Positions 47,059-55,714 of a stretch of 64,000 nucleotides of DNA are shown piece after piece; position 1 is the first letter of the stretch, and every line of letters starts with the position of its first letter. The stretch lies in contig CAVTQZ010000001.1 in the NCBI GenBank assembly GCA_963737015.1, positions 744,001 through 808,000 of the forward strand, given 5' to 3'. Below the pieces are notes generated by a model, which saw nothing but the letters and a program-made list of their open reading frames with translations, had not been told where the DNA came from and did not search any database. The stretch comes from CAVTQZ01 sp963737015 (lineage in GTDB: Bacteria > Actinomycetota > Acidimicrobiia > Acidimicrobiales > UBA8190). The translations under genes were made by a program, and so were the position numbers.

Positions 47059-47253
47059 ATGCCCAAGATGAAGACGGACCGCGGCGCCGCCAAACGGTTC
47101 AAGATCACCGGAACAGGACGTATCCGACGGCGCAAGGCGAACCGGTCGCACCTCCTCGAGAAGAAGCCGAGCAAGAGGACACGTCGGCTCGGGCGCGAGA
47201 CCGAAGTATCCAGCGCGGACAGGCGTGAGGTGCGCAGGCTTCTCGGGCGCTAG
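47059..47253 (+). CDS. rpmI: 50S ribosomal protein L35
   Basis: Basic ribosomal protein of 64 aa: MPKMKTDRGAAKRFKITGTGRI, followed by RRRKANRSHLLEKKPSKRTRRL. The length and signature match L35. ATG 47059 follows the infC stop by 1 nt, in the conserved infC-rpmI-rplT order. Confidence 0.97.
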   Translation: MPKMKTDRGAAKRFKITGTGRIRRRKANRSHLLEKKPSKRTRRLGRETEVSSADRREVRRLLGR

Positions 47254-47314
47254 GGGCGCAATTTGATCGTGCGCGGCAAGTGCACGGGGATCGCGATGAG
47301 GGAAGGAGCAAGCA

Positions 47315-47722
47315 ATGGCCAGGGTCAAGCGCGCTGTGGGTGGCAAGAAGCATCGGCGCGCGGTGCTCGAAGAGGCACAGGGGTACTACGGCAACCGCAG
47401 CCGTACGTTCCGCGCGGCCAACGAGGCCGTCATGCATTCGCTCCAGTACGCCTACAGGGACCGCCGGGCCCGAAAGGGTGACTTCCGCCGACTGTGGATC
47501 CAACGCATAAACGCCGCGGCGAGAGCCAACGGCACGAGTTACAGCAGGTTGATTGCCGGCCTGCATCAAGCTGACGTGGCCGTGGACCGAAAGATCCTCG
47601 CAGATCTCGCGGTGTCGGAGCCTGAGACCTTCAGGCAATTGGTGGGAGTCGCGACCACGGCGCTTGCCGAGCGCGCAGGGGGAGTGGAGTCGCCACCGGG
47701 AACTGACCGGGAAACGCGCTGA
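47315..47722 (+). CDS. rplT: 50S ribosomal protein L20
   Basis: 23S rRNA-binding protein needed for early 50S assembly, 135 aa. Signature: MARVKRAVGGKKHRRAVLEEAQGYYGNRSRTFRAANEAV, then YRDRRARKGDFRRLWIQRINAAARANG and YSRLIAGLHQADVAVDRKILADLAV. An ~18-residue C-terminal extension (AERAGGVESPPGTDRETR) exceeds the typical 117-120 aa. Its stop overlaps the CTG start of the methyltransferase gene (CTGA). Confidence 0.97.
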   Translation: MARVKRAVGGKKHRRAVLEEAQGYYGNRSRTFRAANEAVMHSLQYAYRDRRARKGDFRRLWIQRINAAARANGTSYSRLIAGLHQADVAVDRKILADLAVSEPETFRQLVGVATTALAERAGGVESPPGTDRETR

Positions 47723-48564
47723 TCGACAGGCTCTCCTTCCGACACCAGAGAGTTCAGCGGCTCCGGAGGCTGCTGGCGAGGAGGCGAGTGCGGCTGGCAG
47801 AAGGCGCCTTCGTGATGGAGGGGGAGAGACTTCTGCAAAGTGCTCTCGACGCCGGCGCCGCGGTCGAGTCGCTCTACGTAGCGCAAGATGCGGCAAACGT
47901 CGCGTCCGTAGCCCGGCTGATTAGTCGAGCGAGAGACAGTGGCGTGAGGGTGTTCGAGCTCGCGTCAGGGGTCCTCGAGCGCGTAGCGGACACCGTGACT
48001 CCCCAGCCTGTGATGGCGGTCGTTCGAACTCCAGCTGCACGAGTCGAAGACTTGAGAAATGCGAGCCTCGTGGTCGTCCTCGTGGACGTGCGGGACCCCG
48101 GTAACGCAGGCGCCGTGATCCGCGCGGCGGATGCTGCCGGAGCGGACGGCGTGGTCTTCTGTGAGGGAAGCGCGGACCCCTACAACCCGAAGACGGTGCG
48201 CGCCTCGGCCGGTTCGGTGCTCCACCTGCCGATCGTGTCGGAGGGGGCACCGGTGGACGCACTCGAGGATCTCGGCGACTTAGGCCTCCGGCGACTGGCA
48301 GCCCTCTCGCGAGGCGGACGCACCCTCGACGAGGTGAACGTCGCTGAACCGTTGGCGCTCGTCGTCGGGAACGAGGCGTCAGGACTGCCGGACGAGATAT
48401 CGGAGATGGTGGACGAAACAGTCACGATCCCCATGGCAGGGGGCGCGGAATCCTTGAACGTGTCGATGGCCGCTGCGGTCATCTGCTTCGACATCGCGCG
48501 GCGACGCTCTAACCTGCGTCCCATGAACGACCCTCTTGCATCGCCCGCATGGACGAAGCACTGA
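47719..48564 (+). CDS. TrmH (SpoU) family rRNA/tRNA 2'-O-methyltransferase, apparent CTG start
   Basis: SPOUT-fold RNA ribose methyltransferase. The substrate-binding N-terminus (RHQRVQRLRRLLARRRVRLAEGAFVMEGERLL) is followed by motif 1 LVDVRDPGNAGAVIRAADAAGAD, motif 2 LALVVGNEASGLPDEI and motif 3 IPMAGGAESLNVSMAAAV. The frame opens after a stop at 47704; the only start-like codon that keeps the conserved N-terminus is CTG 47719, overlapping the rplT stop. GTG 47788 is the canonical alternative. About 281 aa. Its position before pheS is common. The 2'-O-methylation target cannot be named. Confidence 0.9.
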   Translation: MIDRLSFRHQRVQRLRRLLARRRVRLAEGAFVMEGERLLQSALDAGAAVESLYVAQDAANVASVARLISRARDSGVRVFELASGVLERVADTVTPQPVMAVVRTPAARVEDLRNASLVVVLVDVRDPGNAGAVIRAADAAGADGVVFCEGSADPYNPKTVRASAGSVLHLPIVSEGAPVDALEDLGDLGLRRLAALSRGGRTLDEVNVAEPLALVVGNEASGLPDEISEMVDETVTIPMAGGAESLNVSMAAAVICFDIARRRSNLRPMNDPLASPAWTKH

Positions 48565-49595
48565 AGCCCGAGCGGCTCGAAGAGCTGGTCGAGCGTGCCG
48601 CCAGGCTCGCAGAGACCGCGGTATCGCTCGAGGATCTCCATCGCTTGCAACTCGACCTGCTCGGAAAGCGCTCCGAGATTAGCGACGCGAGCCGCGCTCT
48701 CGGAGCTCTCGCGCCCTCCGAACGTCCGGCAGCTGGCAAGCTCCTCACGGAGGTCCGCCGCCGGGTCGAGGAGATGTTCGAACAGAGGCGGCTCGCCCTG
48801 GCGGAAGCGGACCGGCGAGCGCGGATCGCGGGTGATCGCCTCGATCTCACCGAAGTGATCGGGTCGGTCGCGCGTGGCCGTCTGCACCTGGTCCACCGGA
48901 CCCGGGACGAGCTGGAGGACGTCTTCGTCGGAATGGGTTTTCGCGTGGCAGAAGGTCCAGAGGTCGAGACCGACTGGTACAACTTCGAGGCGCTGAACAT
49001 GCCCCCGGCCCATCCGGCCCGCGGCATGTGGGACACGCTCTACGTCGACATGGGGGAACCCGAGACGATTCTCCTACGCACGCACACGTCGCCCGTCCAG
49101 ATAAGGCTCATGCAATCCCAATCGCCTCCCATCTACGCCGTGATGCCGGGACGCTGTTACCGGCGCGACACACCGGACGCCAGGCACATTCCGATCTTCC
49201 ATCAGATCGAGGGCCTCGTCGTGGACCGGGGGATCTCGTTCGCCGACCTCGCCGGCACCATCGAGACCTTCACCACGGCGTACTTCGGACCTGACATCCA
49301 CTCCCGTCTGCGGCCTTCTTACTTCCCGTTCACCGAGCCGTCGGCTGAGTTCGAGGTCACGTGCTCGATTTGCAAGGGAAAGGGCTGCCGGACCTGTTCG
49401 CACACGGGCTGGGTCGAGCTAGGTGGCTGCGGAATGGTCGATCCCGAGGTGTTCAACGCCGTCGGTCTGGACCCCGAGGAGTGGAGTGGGTTCGCTTTTG
49501 GTTTCGGCATCGATCGCTTGACGCAAATGCGGCACGTCGTCCCGGATATGCGAGTGTTCCAGGAGAACGACGTCCGCGTTTTGCGTCAGATCTGA
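48549..49595 (+). CDS. pheS: Phenylalanyl-tRNA synthetase alpha subunit
   Basis: Catalytic subunit of the class II (alpha-beta)2 PheRS. The 348-aa protein has an N-terminal coiled coil (residues ~1-90, LEELVERAARLAETAVSLEDLHRLQLDLLGKR), motif 2 MLPGRCYRRDTPDARHIPIFHQIEG-like sequence, VEVTCSICKGKGCRTCSHTGW with a zinc-ribbon-like Cys cluster, and motif 3 GFAFGFGIDRLTQMRH. It overlaps the methyltransferase gene by 16 nt and is followed 9 nt later by pheT. Confidence 0.97.
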   Translation: MDEALKPERLEELVERAARLAETAVSLEDLHRLQLDLLGKRSEISDASRALGALAPSERPAAGKLLTEVRRRVEEMFEQRRLALAEADRRARIAGDRLDLTEVIGSVARGRLHLVHRTRDELEDVFVGMGFRVAEGPEVETDWYNFEALNMPPAHPARGMWDTLYVDMGEPETILLRTHTSPVQIRLMQSQSPPIYAVMPGRCYRRDTPDARHIPIFHQIEGLVVDRGISFADLAGTIETFTTAYFGPDIHSRLRPSYFPFTEPSAEFEVTCSICKGKGCRTCSHTGWVELGGCGMVDPEVFNAVGLDPEEWSGFAFGFGIDRLTQMRHVVPDMRVFQENDVRVLRQI

Positions 49596-49604
49596 GGAAC
49601 CGAG

Positions 49605-52163
49605 ATGCGCGTCCCTCTGTCGTGGCTGCGCGACTTCGTCCCTTTCGACGACGACGTGGACCCGATCCTCCTGGCGGAGACCCTCGACGAGCTAGGCCTC
49701 GTCGTCGAGGAGATGAACCTGGTAGGTGAAGGTCTCTCGGACGTCGTCGTTGCAAAGGTCGTATCCATCGAATCCATCCCCGGGGCGGACCGCGTGAGAA
49801 AGGTGGTGGTCGACTCAGGGGGAGAACCCGTCGAGGTCGTGTGTGGGGCGTGGAATTTCTCCGAGGGTGCGCTAGTGCCGCTGGCGCCGGTGGGAACGGT
49901 CCTGCCCGGCGGGATGCGGATAGATCGCAGGAAGCTGAAAGGGGTCGTCTCGAACGGAATGATCTGTTCGGGCAAAGAGCTCCAGCTGTCCGAGGATCAC
50001 GAGGGCATCCTGGTGCTAGGCGAAGGGGACGGTCTCTCCGAACGCCCTCACACCTTGGCGCCCGGCATCCCTCTCGGCGAAGCACTCGGGATAGAACCCG
50101 ATGTCGTTTTCGACGTTGCGGTGGACGCCAACCGCCCCGACGCAGCCTGCATCGCAGGCGTAGCCCGGGACCTGGCGGCAAAGCTCCACCTCCCCTTCGA
50201 CATCCCGAACCCGTCGGTTTCGGACTCCGGCGAAGGTTCATCGGTGATCGAGACCGTGTCGCTCGATGTCATCGACCCGGATCTGTGCCCGCGCTTTACG
50301 CTCCGCGTGGTCTCGGGGACGACGGTGGGCCAGTCTTCACCCGCCATCGCGCGCAGGCTCGTCCTATCGGGCATGCGGCCGATCAACAACATCGTCGACG
50401 CCTCCAACTACGTGATGCTCGAGCTCGGGCAGCCGACTCATCCCTACGATCTCGATCGTTTGAGGGGACGGGGTCTCATCGTGCGGGCCGCTCGCAAAGG
50501 AGAGCGAGTCTTGACCCTTGACGGCGTGGAACGGGAGCTCGGGTCGCGAAGCATCGGTCGCGGAGACGACATGCGTGACTGTGTGATCTGCGACGCCGAA
50601 AATTCGCCAATCGGGATCGGCGGTGTGATGGGCGGTGCTACCACCGAGATACAGGCCGACACCTCTTGCGTCCTCTTGGAGGCCGCGTACTTTGCTCCGA
50701 TGGCTGTTGCCCGCACCTCCAAGCGTCTGGGGCTGCGCTCCGAGGCTTCCTCACGATTCGAACGCGGCGTGGACGCGAACGGTATCGATCGCGCCGCTTC
50801 GCGACTTTGCGAACTTTTGATCTCGAACGGCGGTGACGGCGTAACGGTGGCGCCGGGAGTCCTCGAGGCTCGCGGTGAGATACCTGAGCCCCGGCGGGTG
50901 AGGGTGCGTACGGCACGCGTCAACGACCTGCTCGGCACCGACTTGATGGACGGGGCGATCGCCCGCTACCTGACGCCGATCGGCTTCGGCTGCGAGGTCG
51001 AATCACCGGGTTCGCTCCTCGTCACGGTGCCCACCTTCCGTCCCGACACGGAGCGGGAGATCGACGTAATTGAAGAGGTGGCGAGGCACCACGGATACCT
51101 GAACATCCCCCGGAGACGGGTCTTCCCCCCCCAGGTCGGGCGCCTGACCGCCTACCAGCGCGACCGCCGGCAGGTACGGCAAGTCCTCGCCGGTGCCGGG
51201 GCCGACGAGGCATGGACGGCGTCGCTCCTCGCACCCGGCGACCACGCCCGTGCCGGTTTCACGGGACCGGGAATCTCCGAGCTCGTCCTCGCCAACCCCC
51301 TCACACCCGAGGAATCGGTTCTGCGGCGCTCGATCCTTCCCGGCATGTTGAGGGCGCTCGTGTTCAACCTGGCGCGTCGAGCGGAGCGAATCCGCCTCTT
51401 CGAGATCGGGCACGTTTTCCCGCCACCGGACGCTCGACGCGTGGAACGGGCGCTCGAACACGACGATCCCGAGATCACAGTCGTCGATGAGCGGGAAATG
51501 CTCGCCGTAATGCTCGCGGCGGACCGTGACGACGCGGGCAGTGCGGTCCGAGTTTGGCGCGCCCTGTCAGATTCGCTCGGCCTGGAGGCAATCGAGATGG
51601 TCGGAAGGACCGAGACGGTCGATCGCCAAGATGGATTGCACCCGTCGAGAACAGCCGACCTGGTCGCGAAAGGGGTGCACGAGGACTCGATGAGCAAGAG
51701 GCCTCCCACCTCGGCAGGGAGGGAAGAGGTGGTGATCGGCGCCGTCGGCGAGATCGACCCGCGTGTCCTGGACGCTTTCGGCGTCGACACGCAGCGCCGG
51801 GTCGGCTGGATCGAGGTGGACCTCGGTGCCGTCCTCACCCGGCTTTCCCGCCAGGCGCCTGTCGTAACGCCGGTGAGTCGTTTCCCATCGAACGACATCG
51901 ACCTCGCGTTCGTCGTTGAAGAACCCATACCTGCGGGGTCCGTCACGAACACCCTCGTCGAGGCTGCGGGAGAGCTCCTCGAGTCCATCGAGCTCTTCGA
52001 CGTCTATCGCGGAGCCGGCCTCCCCGAAGGGACGCGGAGCCTGGCCTGGCGCCTCAGGTTCTGCGCGCCGGATCACACGCTGACCGACAGGGAGGTGGGC
52101 GACTTGCGAGCCAGGTGCATCGAAGCGGTAGAACGTGCCCATGGTGCCCAGTTGCGAGGATGA
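49605..52163 (+). CDS. pheT: Phenylalanyl-tRNA synthetase beta subunit
   Basis: tRNA-binding and editing subunit, 852 aa. Domains in order: N-terminal MRVPLSWLRDFVPF with the EMAP-type tRNA-binding domain (residues ~40-150), the B3/4 editing domain (~210-380, MRPINNIVDASNYVMLELGQPTHPYDLDRL), B5 (~400-470), the catalytic-like core (~480-690), and the C-terminal FDX-ACB anticodon-binding domain (~755-850, PVSRFPSNDIDLAFVVEEPIPAG). Normal length. Confidence 0.97.
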   Translation: MRVPLSWLRDFVPFDDDVDPILLAETLDELGLVVEEMNLVGEGLSDVVVAKVVSIESIPGADRVRKVVVDSGGEPVEVVCGAWNFSEGALVPLAPVGTVLPGGMRIDRRKLKGVVSNGMICSGKELQLSEDHEGILVLGEGDGLSERPHTLAPGIPLGEALGIEPDVVFDVAVDANRPDAACIAGVARDLAAKLHLPFDIPNPSVSDSGEGSSVIETVSLDVIDPDLCPRFTLRVVSGTTVGQSSPAIARRLVLSGMRPINNIVDASNYVMLELGQPTHPYDLDRLRGRGLIVRAARKGERVLTLDGVERELGSRSIGRGDDMRDCVICDAENSPIGIGGVMGGATTEIQADTSCVLLEAAYFAPMAVARTSKRLGLRSEASSRFERGVDANGIDRAASRLCELLISNGGDGVTVAPGVLEARGEIPEPRRVRVRTARVNDLLGTDLMDGAIARYLTPIGFGCEVESPGSLLVTVPTFRPDTEREIDVIEEVARHHGYLNIPRRRVFPPQVGRLTAYQRDRRQVRQVLAGAGADEAWTASLLAPGDHARAGFTGPGISELVLANPLTPEESVLRRSILPGMLRALVFNLARRAERIRLFEIGHVFPPPDARRVERALEHDDPEITVVDEREMLAVMLAADRDDAGSAVRVWRALSDSLGLEAIEMVGRTETVDRQDGLHPSRTADLVAKGVHEDSMSKRPPTSAGREEVVIGAVGEIDPRVLDAFGVDTQRRVGWIEVDLGAVLTRLSRQAPVVTPVSRFPSNDIDLAFVVEEPIPAGSVTNTLVEAAGELLESIELFDVYRGAGLPEGTRSLAWRLRFCAPDHTLTDREVGDLRARCIEAVERAHGAQLRG

Positions 52164-52208
52164 CGTGACGGATCACCGCCCGGGTGGGACTTCGAACCTG
52201 CTCAGCCG

Positions 52209-52508
52209 ATGAGTGGTGTGACGGTCGTGCGCGCACGGAGTCGCGAGAGCCGGGACGTGATAACCGCCCGCCTGCGCGAGGAGGGCCTGTCGCCACATAC
52301 GTGGGGAAACGGCCCCGGATACGTGTACGACGAGCATTCGCACCCGTATCACAAGATCCTCTATTGCCTATCGGGTTCCATCACCTTCCACACCCCTGAA
52401 GGCTCGGTGGTCCTGAAACCCGGAGACCGTCTCGAGCTCGCAAAAGGCGTCAGCCACGGCGCGACGGTCGCCGAGGCCGGCGTCGAGTGCGTAGAGGCGG
52501 CGAGTTGA
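52209..52508 (+). CDS. Cupin domain protein
   Basis: 99-aa small beta-barrel protein. The cupin motif 1 is HSHPYHKILYCLSGSITFH, with His ligands, and motif 2 is LKPGDRLELAKGVSHGATV. It probably binds a metal; enzymatic role unknown. ATG 52209 lies 45 nt after pheT. The stop overlaps the TTG of the CtaG-like gene (TTGA). Confidence 0.85.
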   Translation: MSGVTVVRARSRESRDVITARLREEGLSPHTWGNGPGYVYDEHSHPYHKILYCLSGSITFHTPEGSVVLKPGDRLELAKGVSHGATVAEAGVECVEAAS

Positions 52509-53368
52509 TCTTCGTCGCAGACGACATATCGCCGAACGTATCCGCCCACGTCCTGCTCACCGGGTGGCAGACCGACGCGCTCAGCGTCTTCGCGCTGGTC
52601 ATCGAGGCAGCGATCGCTGCCTGGTACTTGTGGTCGGTCCTGCGCCTGCGCCGGCGCGGAAGAATATGGTCCCCTTGGAGGACGGCGTCCTTCGTCGCAG
52701 GCATGGCGATCGTCGTCGTCGCCGTCCAGTCAGGGCTGGCCGCCTATGACGACTCGGTCTTCGAGATCCACGTCGTGCAACACCTGCTCCTCATGAATGT
52801 CGCGCCCATCCTCCTGGTCCTCGGGGCTCCCGTGACTCTCGCGCTCCAGGCGTCATCGAGACCCTCACAGCAGGGGCTGCTCAAGATCATCCACCACCCG
52901 ATCTTCGAGACCCTCACGCACCCGATTTTCGTGGTGTCGCTCGCCAACCTGACGATGCTCGTCTTTTTCCTCAGCCCCATCTACCGGATATCCCTGGAGC
53001 ACCCTCTCTTCCACGACTACACGCACCTGCACTTTCTCGTATCGGGATACGTGTTCTGGTCCGTCGTCATCGGGCTCGACCCTTCGCGCTGGCGTCTCTC
53101 GTACCCCGCGAAGCTCGCCATGTTGGCCGTCAGCGTCCCCGTCAACGTCATTCTGGGTATCGCGCTCACCGGTGCCCGAACGTCGATCGCTCCAGAGTTC
53201 CACACTCTCGCCGACACCCACGCCGGTGGATCGGTGCTCTGGGTCGTGGGAGAGCTGATCACGGTCGTGGCGATCGCCATCACCGTTGTGCAGTGGATGC
53301 GTTACGAGGAACGTGAGGGTGTGAGAGCCGACAGACGTCTGGACGCCGCTGAAGCAGAAACAGCATGA
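52505..53368 (+). CDS. Cytochrome c oxidase assembly factor CtaG-like membrane protein
   Basis: Polytopic membrane protein of about 287 aa with roughly seven hydrophobic helices. It contains HVVQHLLLMNVAPILLVLGAPVTLALQ, the SLANLTMLVFFLSPIYRISLEH segment, and FHDYTHLHFLVSGYVFWSVVIGLDP, typical of the caa3-type CtaG family involved in copper delivery to oxidase. His residues in VQH and HxHF positions could bind metal. TTG 52505 overlaps the cupin stop. No oxidase genes are in the window. Confidence 0.85.
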   Translation: MIFVADDISPNVSAHVLLTGWQTDALSVFALVIEAAIAAWYLWSVLRLRRRGRIWSPWRTASFVAGMAIVVVAVQSGLAAYDDSVFEIHVVQHLLLMNVAPILLVLGAPVTLALQASSRPSQQGLLKIIHHPIFETLTHPIFVVSLANLTMLVFFLSPIYRISLEHPLFHDYTHLHFLVSGYVFWSVVIGLDPSRWRLSYPAKLAMLAVSVPVNVILGIALTGARTSIAPEFHTLADTHAGGSVLWVVGELITVVAIAITVVQWMRYEEREGVRADRRLDAAEAETA

Positions 53369-53388
53369 GCCGCTGACGCTCGGGCGCG

Positions 53389-53736
53389 CTAAGGCGTTTC
53401 GAGCCCTACCGTCTCTGCCAGCTCGAGAGTGCGTGGCCCGAGCCACGGACCGAGGTGTGCGCGGTCCTCTGGGGAGAGGCAGTCCAAGAACGCCCAACCG
53501 ACCAGTTCTTCTGCGTCGTTCGACTCGCGGGCGACCCTCTCGATGGCACTCATACAGCGGGCAACGACAGCCGGGGAGCTTCCCGGGCCGGTGCCATTGC
53601 CCACGAGGTAGTCGGCGAGCTCCGTGAACGTCGCCGGTGCCCCCGGGTCGCCGTCCACGGCCTCCACCAGCTCAAGGTAGCGGTCGACGAACTCGGGCAC
53701 GGCTTCGAGAATCGTCGCGACCTCAGGAGCGAGCAT
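53389..53736 (-). CDS. Hypothetical protein, 115 aa
   Basis: Small acidic, helical protein: EVATILEAVPEFVDRYLELVEAVDGDPGAPATFTELADYLVG, followed by ERVARESNDAEELVGWAFLDCLSPEDRAHLGPWLGP. No family is certain. A TAGTAT -10-like element lies 7 nt upstream of the ATG at 53736, within an unusually AT-rich patch (53737-53760), indicating its own leaderless promoter. It follows the monooxygenase gene on the same strand and converges on the CtaG-like gene. Confidence 0.6.
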   Translation of the reverse strand: MLAPEVATILEAVPEFVDRYLELVEAVDGDPGAPATFTELADYLVGNGTGPGSSPAVVARCMSAIERVARESNDAEELVGWAFLDCLSPEDRAHLGPWLGPRTLELAETVGLETP

Positions 53737-53779
53737 ACACAGAATACTATGAAATGTAGTAACAGCTCGTCAAGGGCCT

Positions 53780-55714
53780 TCAGAACATCTCGTAGTCGGC
53801 GGGGTCGGGTTCGAGGGTGCGCTGCCAGTACTCGAGCAGCGTGAAAGGCCAGTTCTGCGCGACCCGGCCGGTGGAGTTCTTGTACCAGCTGTTCACGTTC
53901 GACCAGCCCCACGCCATGGCGCGGTTCTCGGCGTCGACACGCTCGTTGAACTCGTCGTGTACGTCCTTTCGTACCTCCATGGCACGTTTGTCGCTCTCGA
54001 GCAGAGTCCTCAGGCATCCGAGGATGTAGCGAACGCCACACTCGGAGAAATAGACGATGCTGCCGTTTATGACGATGTTGGTGTTCGGCCCGTAAAGGCA
54101 GAAGAGGTTCGGGAACCCCGGCACCGATATGCCGAGATAGGCGCGTGCGTCACCCGCCCATTGTTCGTGCAGGTCGACCCCGGCTCTACCACACACGCTC
54201 ATCGGTGCGAGAAACGAGGAGGCCTGAAATCCCGTTCCGTAAATCAGCACATCCGCGCTGTGGTGCTCGCCCCCGGCGATTCGCACTCCGGTGGAAGTGA
54301 TCTCGGCGATCTCCTCGGTGACGAGCTCCACGTTCGGTCGTTTCAGGGTCCGGGGCCAAATGCCGTTGTCACGGAGGACCCTCTTGGCTCCCGGGGGGTA
54401 GTGGGGTGTCGCTTTCTCGAGAAGGTCCGGTCTGTCAGCGAGCTCGAGCTGTAGGTGAGCCTCGAGCATGATTCGCACGAAGTCGTTCATCGCGCTGACC
54501 GCATCTGGCCGCGGTGGGTAGTGAGGGTCGACCCTCACCCCGTCGAGCACACCATCGCCCATCTTCCAGAAGATCCAAAAGCGGTTGAATTCGCTGTAGG
54601 AGGGGAGATGCTTGTAGAGCCAGCGCTGACCGTCCGAGACAGCGTCGTGGTAGTCGGGTGTGGGAGCCAGCCACGGAGGCGTCCGCTGGAACACGACGAC
54701 GCGGCCGGCGCTCTTCGCGATCTCCGGGACGAACTGGACCGCGCTCGCGCCCGTTCCGATCACCGCAACCGTCTTGTCCGAGAGATCCACGTCGTGACGC
54801 CAGCGTGCGGAATGGAATGCGGGGCCAGAGAAGGACCCGTAGCCGGCGATGTCCGTCGGATAGCTCGGCCTGTTCAGTTGGCCGACCGCGCTTATCAACG
54901 CATCGAACCTGAGGCTCTCCTCGCCGCGCCGGTCTCGAACCAGGACGTCCCATTGCCGTGACGCGTCGTCCCAAGAGGCCGACAGCACCTCCGCGCCGAA
55001 CCTCACGAACGGAAGGATGCCGAAGGCGTCGGCGCAACGGCGGAAATAATCGAGCAGCACGTCCCTGGTGGAGAAGTGGAACGGCCAATCGTGGCGCTGG
55101 GCGAATGCGTAGCTGTAGTTGTGGTTAGGGTTGTCGACCCGGCACCCGGGATACGTGTTCTCCAACCACGTGCCTCCGACTTCGGCGTCTTTCTCGAGGA
55201 CCACGAAGGGAACGCCGGCCTGGTGCAACCGATGTGCGGCGAGTATGCCCGACATCCCCGCGCCGATCACAGCGACTCGGAAATCGGTTCCGGATGCCAC
55301 CTTCGACAGGTGCCATCCCGGTGAACGCCGGTCCTCTCCCAGGAGGGAGAGCTCCTCTTCCAGAAGCGGGAGATATGCGCCCATGTCCGTGGCGCCCACC
55401 GTGTGTTCCAAGATGCGGAGCAGGTCCTGGTCCGAAGGTGCGCGGACCGGGCGGCTGCCGCCGTCACGGAAGGCGAGGAGCGCTTCGAACGCGAGCCGGC
55501 GCGCTGTCTCCAGCTGGTTCTCGTCGAGGCCACCTTGTGGCAGCGACAGCATGAGAGGGTTCGGCCTGAGCTCGTCGCGCAGCAACGAGAGGTCGCCGGT
55601 GACGTAGGCGATCGCCGGCAAGAGCGGCGGCACCTCCGCCTCGTTCAGGTGGCGACGTATCTCCTCGTCGGGCGCATCGATCGGGGCGATCGACGTGTCG
55701 AAGGGGTTCGTCAT
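53780..55714 (-). CDS. Flavin-containing monooxygenase, Baeyer-Villiger type
   Basis: FAD- and NADPH-dependent oxygenase of about 644 aa. An N-terminal region (~1-130, IAYVTGDLSLLRDEL) precedes the FAD Rossmann motif VAVIGAGMSGILAAHRL and EVGGTWLENTYPGCRVDNPN. The Baeyer-Villiger fingerprint FSGPAFHSARW (FxGxxxHxxxW) and NADPH motif VAVIGTGASAVQF follow. LFCLYGPNTNIVINGS is near the C-terminus. ATG 55714 overlaps the stop of the FAH-family gene (ATGA), so an operon is likely. Substrate unknown; ketone or cyclic aromatic-derived substrates are plausible. Confidence 0.88.
   Translation of the reverse strand: MTNPFDTSIAPIDAPDEEIRRHLNEAEVPPLLPAIAYVTGDLSLLRDELRPNPLMLSLPQGGLDENQLETARRLAFEALLAFRDGGSRPVRAPSDQDLLRILEHTVGATDMGAYLPLLEEELSLLGEDRRSPGWHLSKVASGTDFRVAVIGAGMSGILAAHRLHQAGVPFVVLEKDAEVGGTWLENTYPGCRVDNPNHNYSYAFAQRHDWPFHFSTRDVLLDYFRRCADAFGILPFVRFGAEVLSASWDDASRQWDVLVRDRRGEESLRFDALISAVGQLNRPSYPTDIAGYGSFSGPAFHSARWRHDVDLSDKTVAVIGTGASAVQFVPEIAKSAGRVVVFQRTPPWLAPTPDYHDAVSDGQRWLYKHLPSYSEFNRFWIFWKMGDGVLDGVRVDPHYPPRPDAVSAMNDFVRIMLEAHLQLELADRPDLLEKATPHYPPGAKRVLRDNGIWPRTLKRPNVELVTEEIAEITSTGVRIAGGEHHSADVLIYGTGFQASSFLAPMSVCGRAGVDLHEQWAGDARAYLGISVPGFPNLFCLYGPNTNIVINGSIVYFSECGVRYILGCLRTLLESDKRAMEVRKDVHDEFNERVDAENRAMAWGWSNVNSWYKNSTGRVAQNWPFTLLEYWQRTLEPDPADYEMF

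Noticed and set aside
46131..47174. Long reverse frame opposite infC-rpmI
   Set aside because: Composition is Arg-rich and it is the shadow of strongly supported genes.
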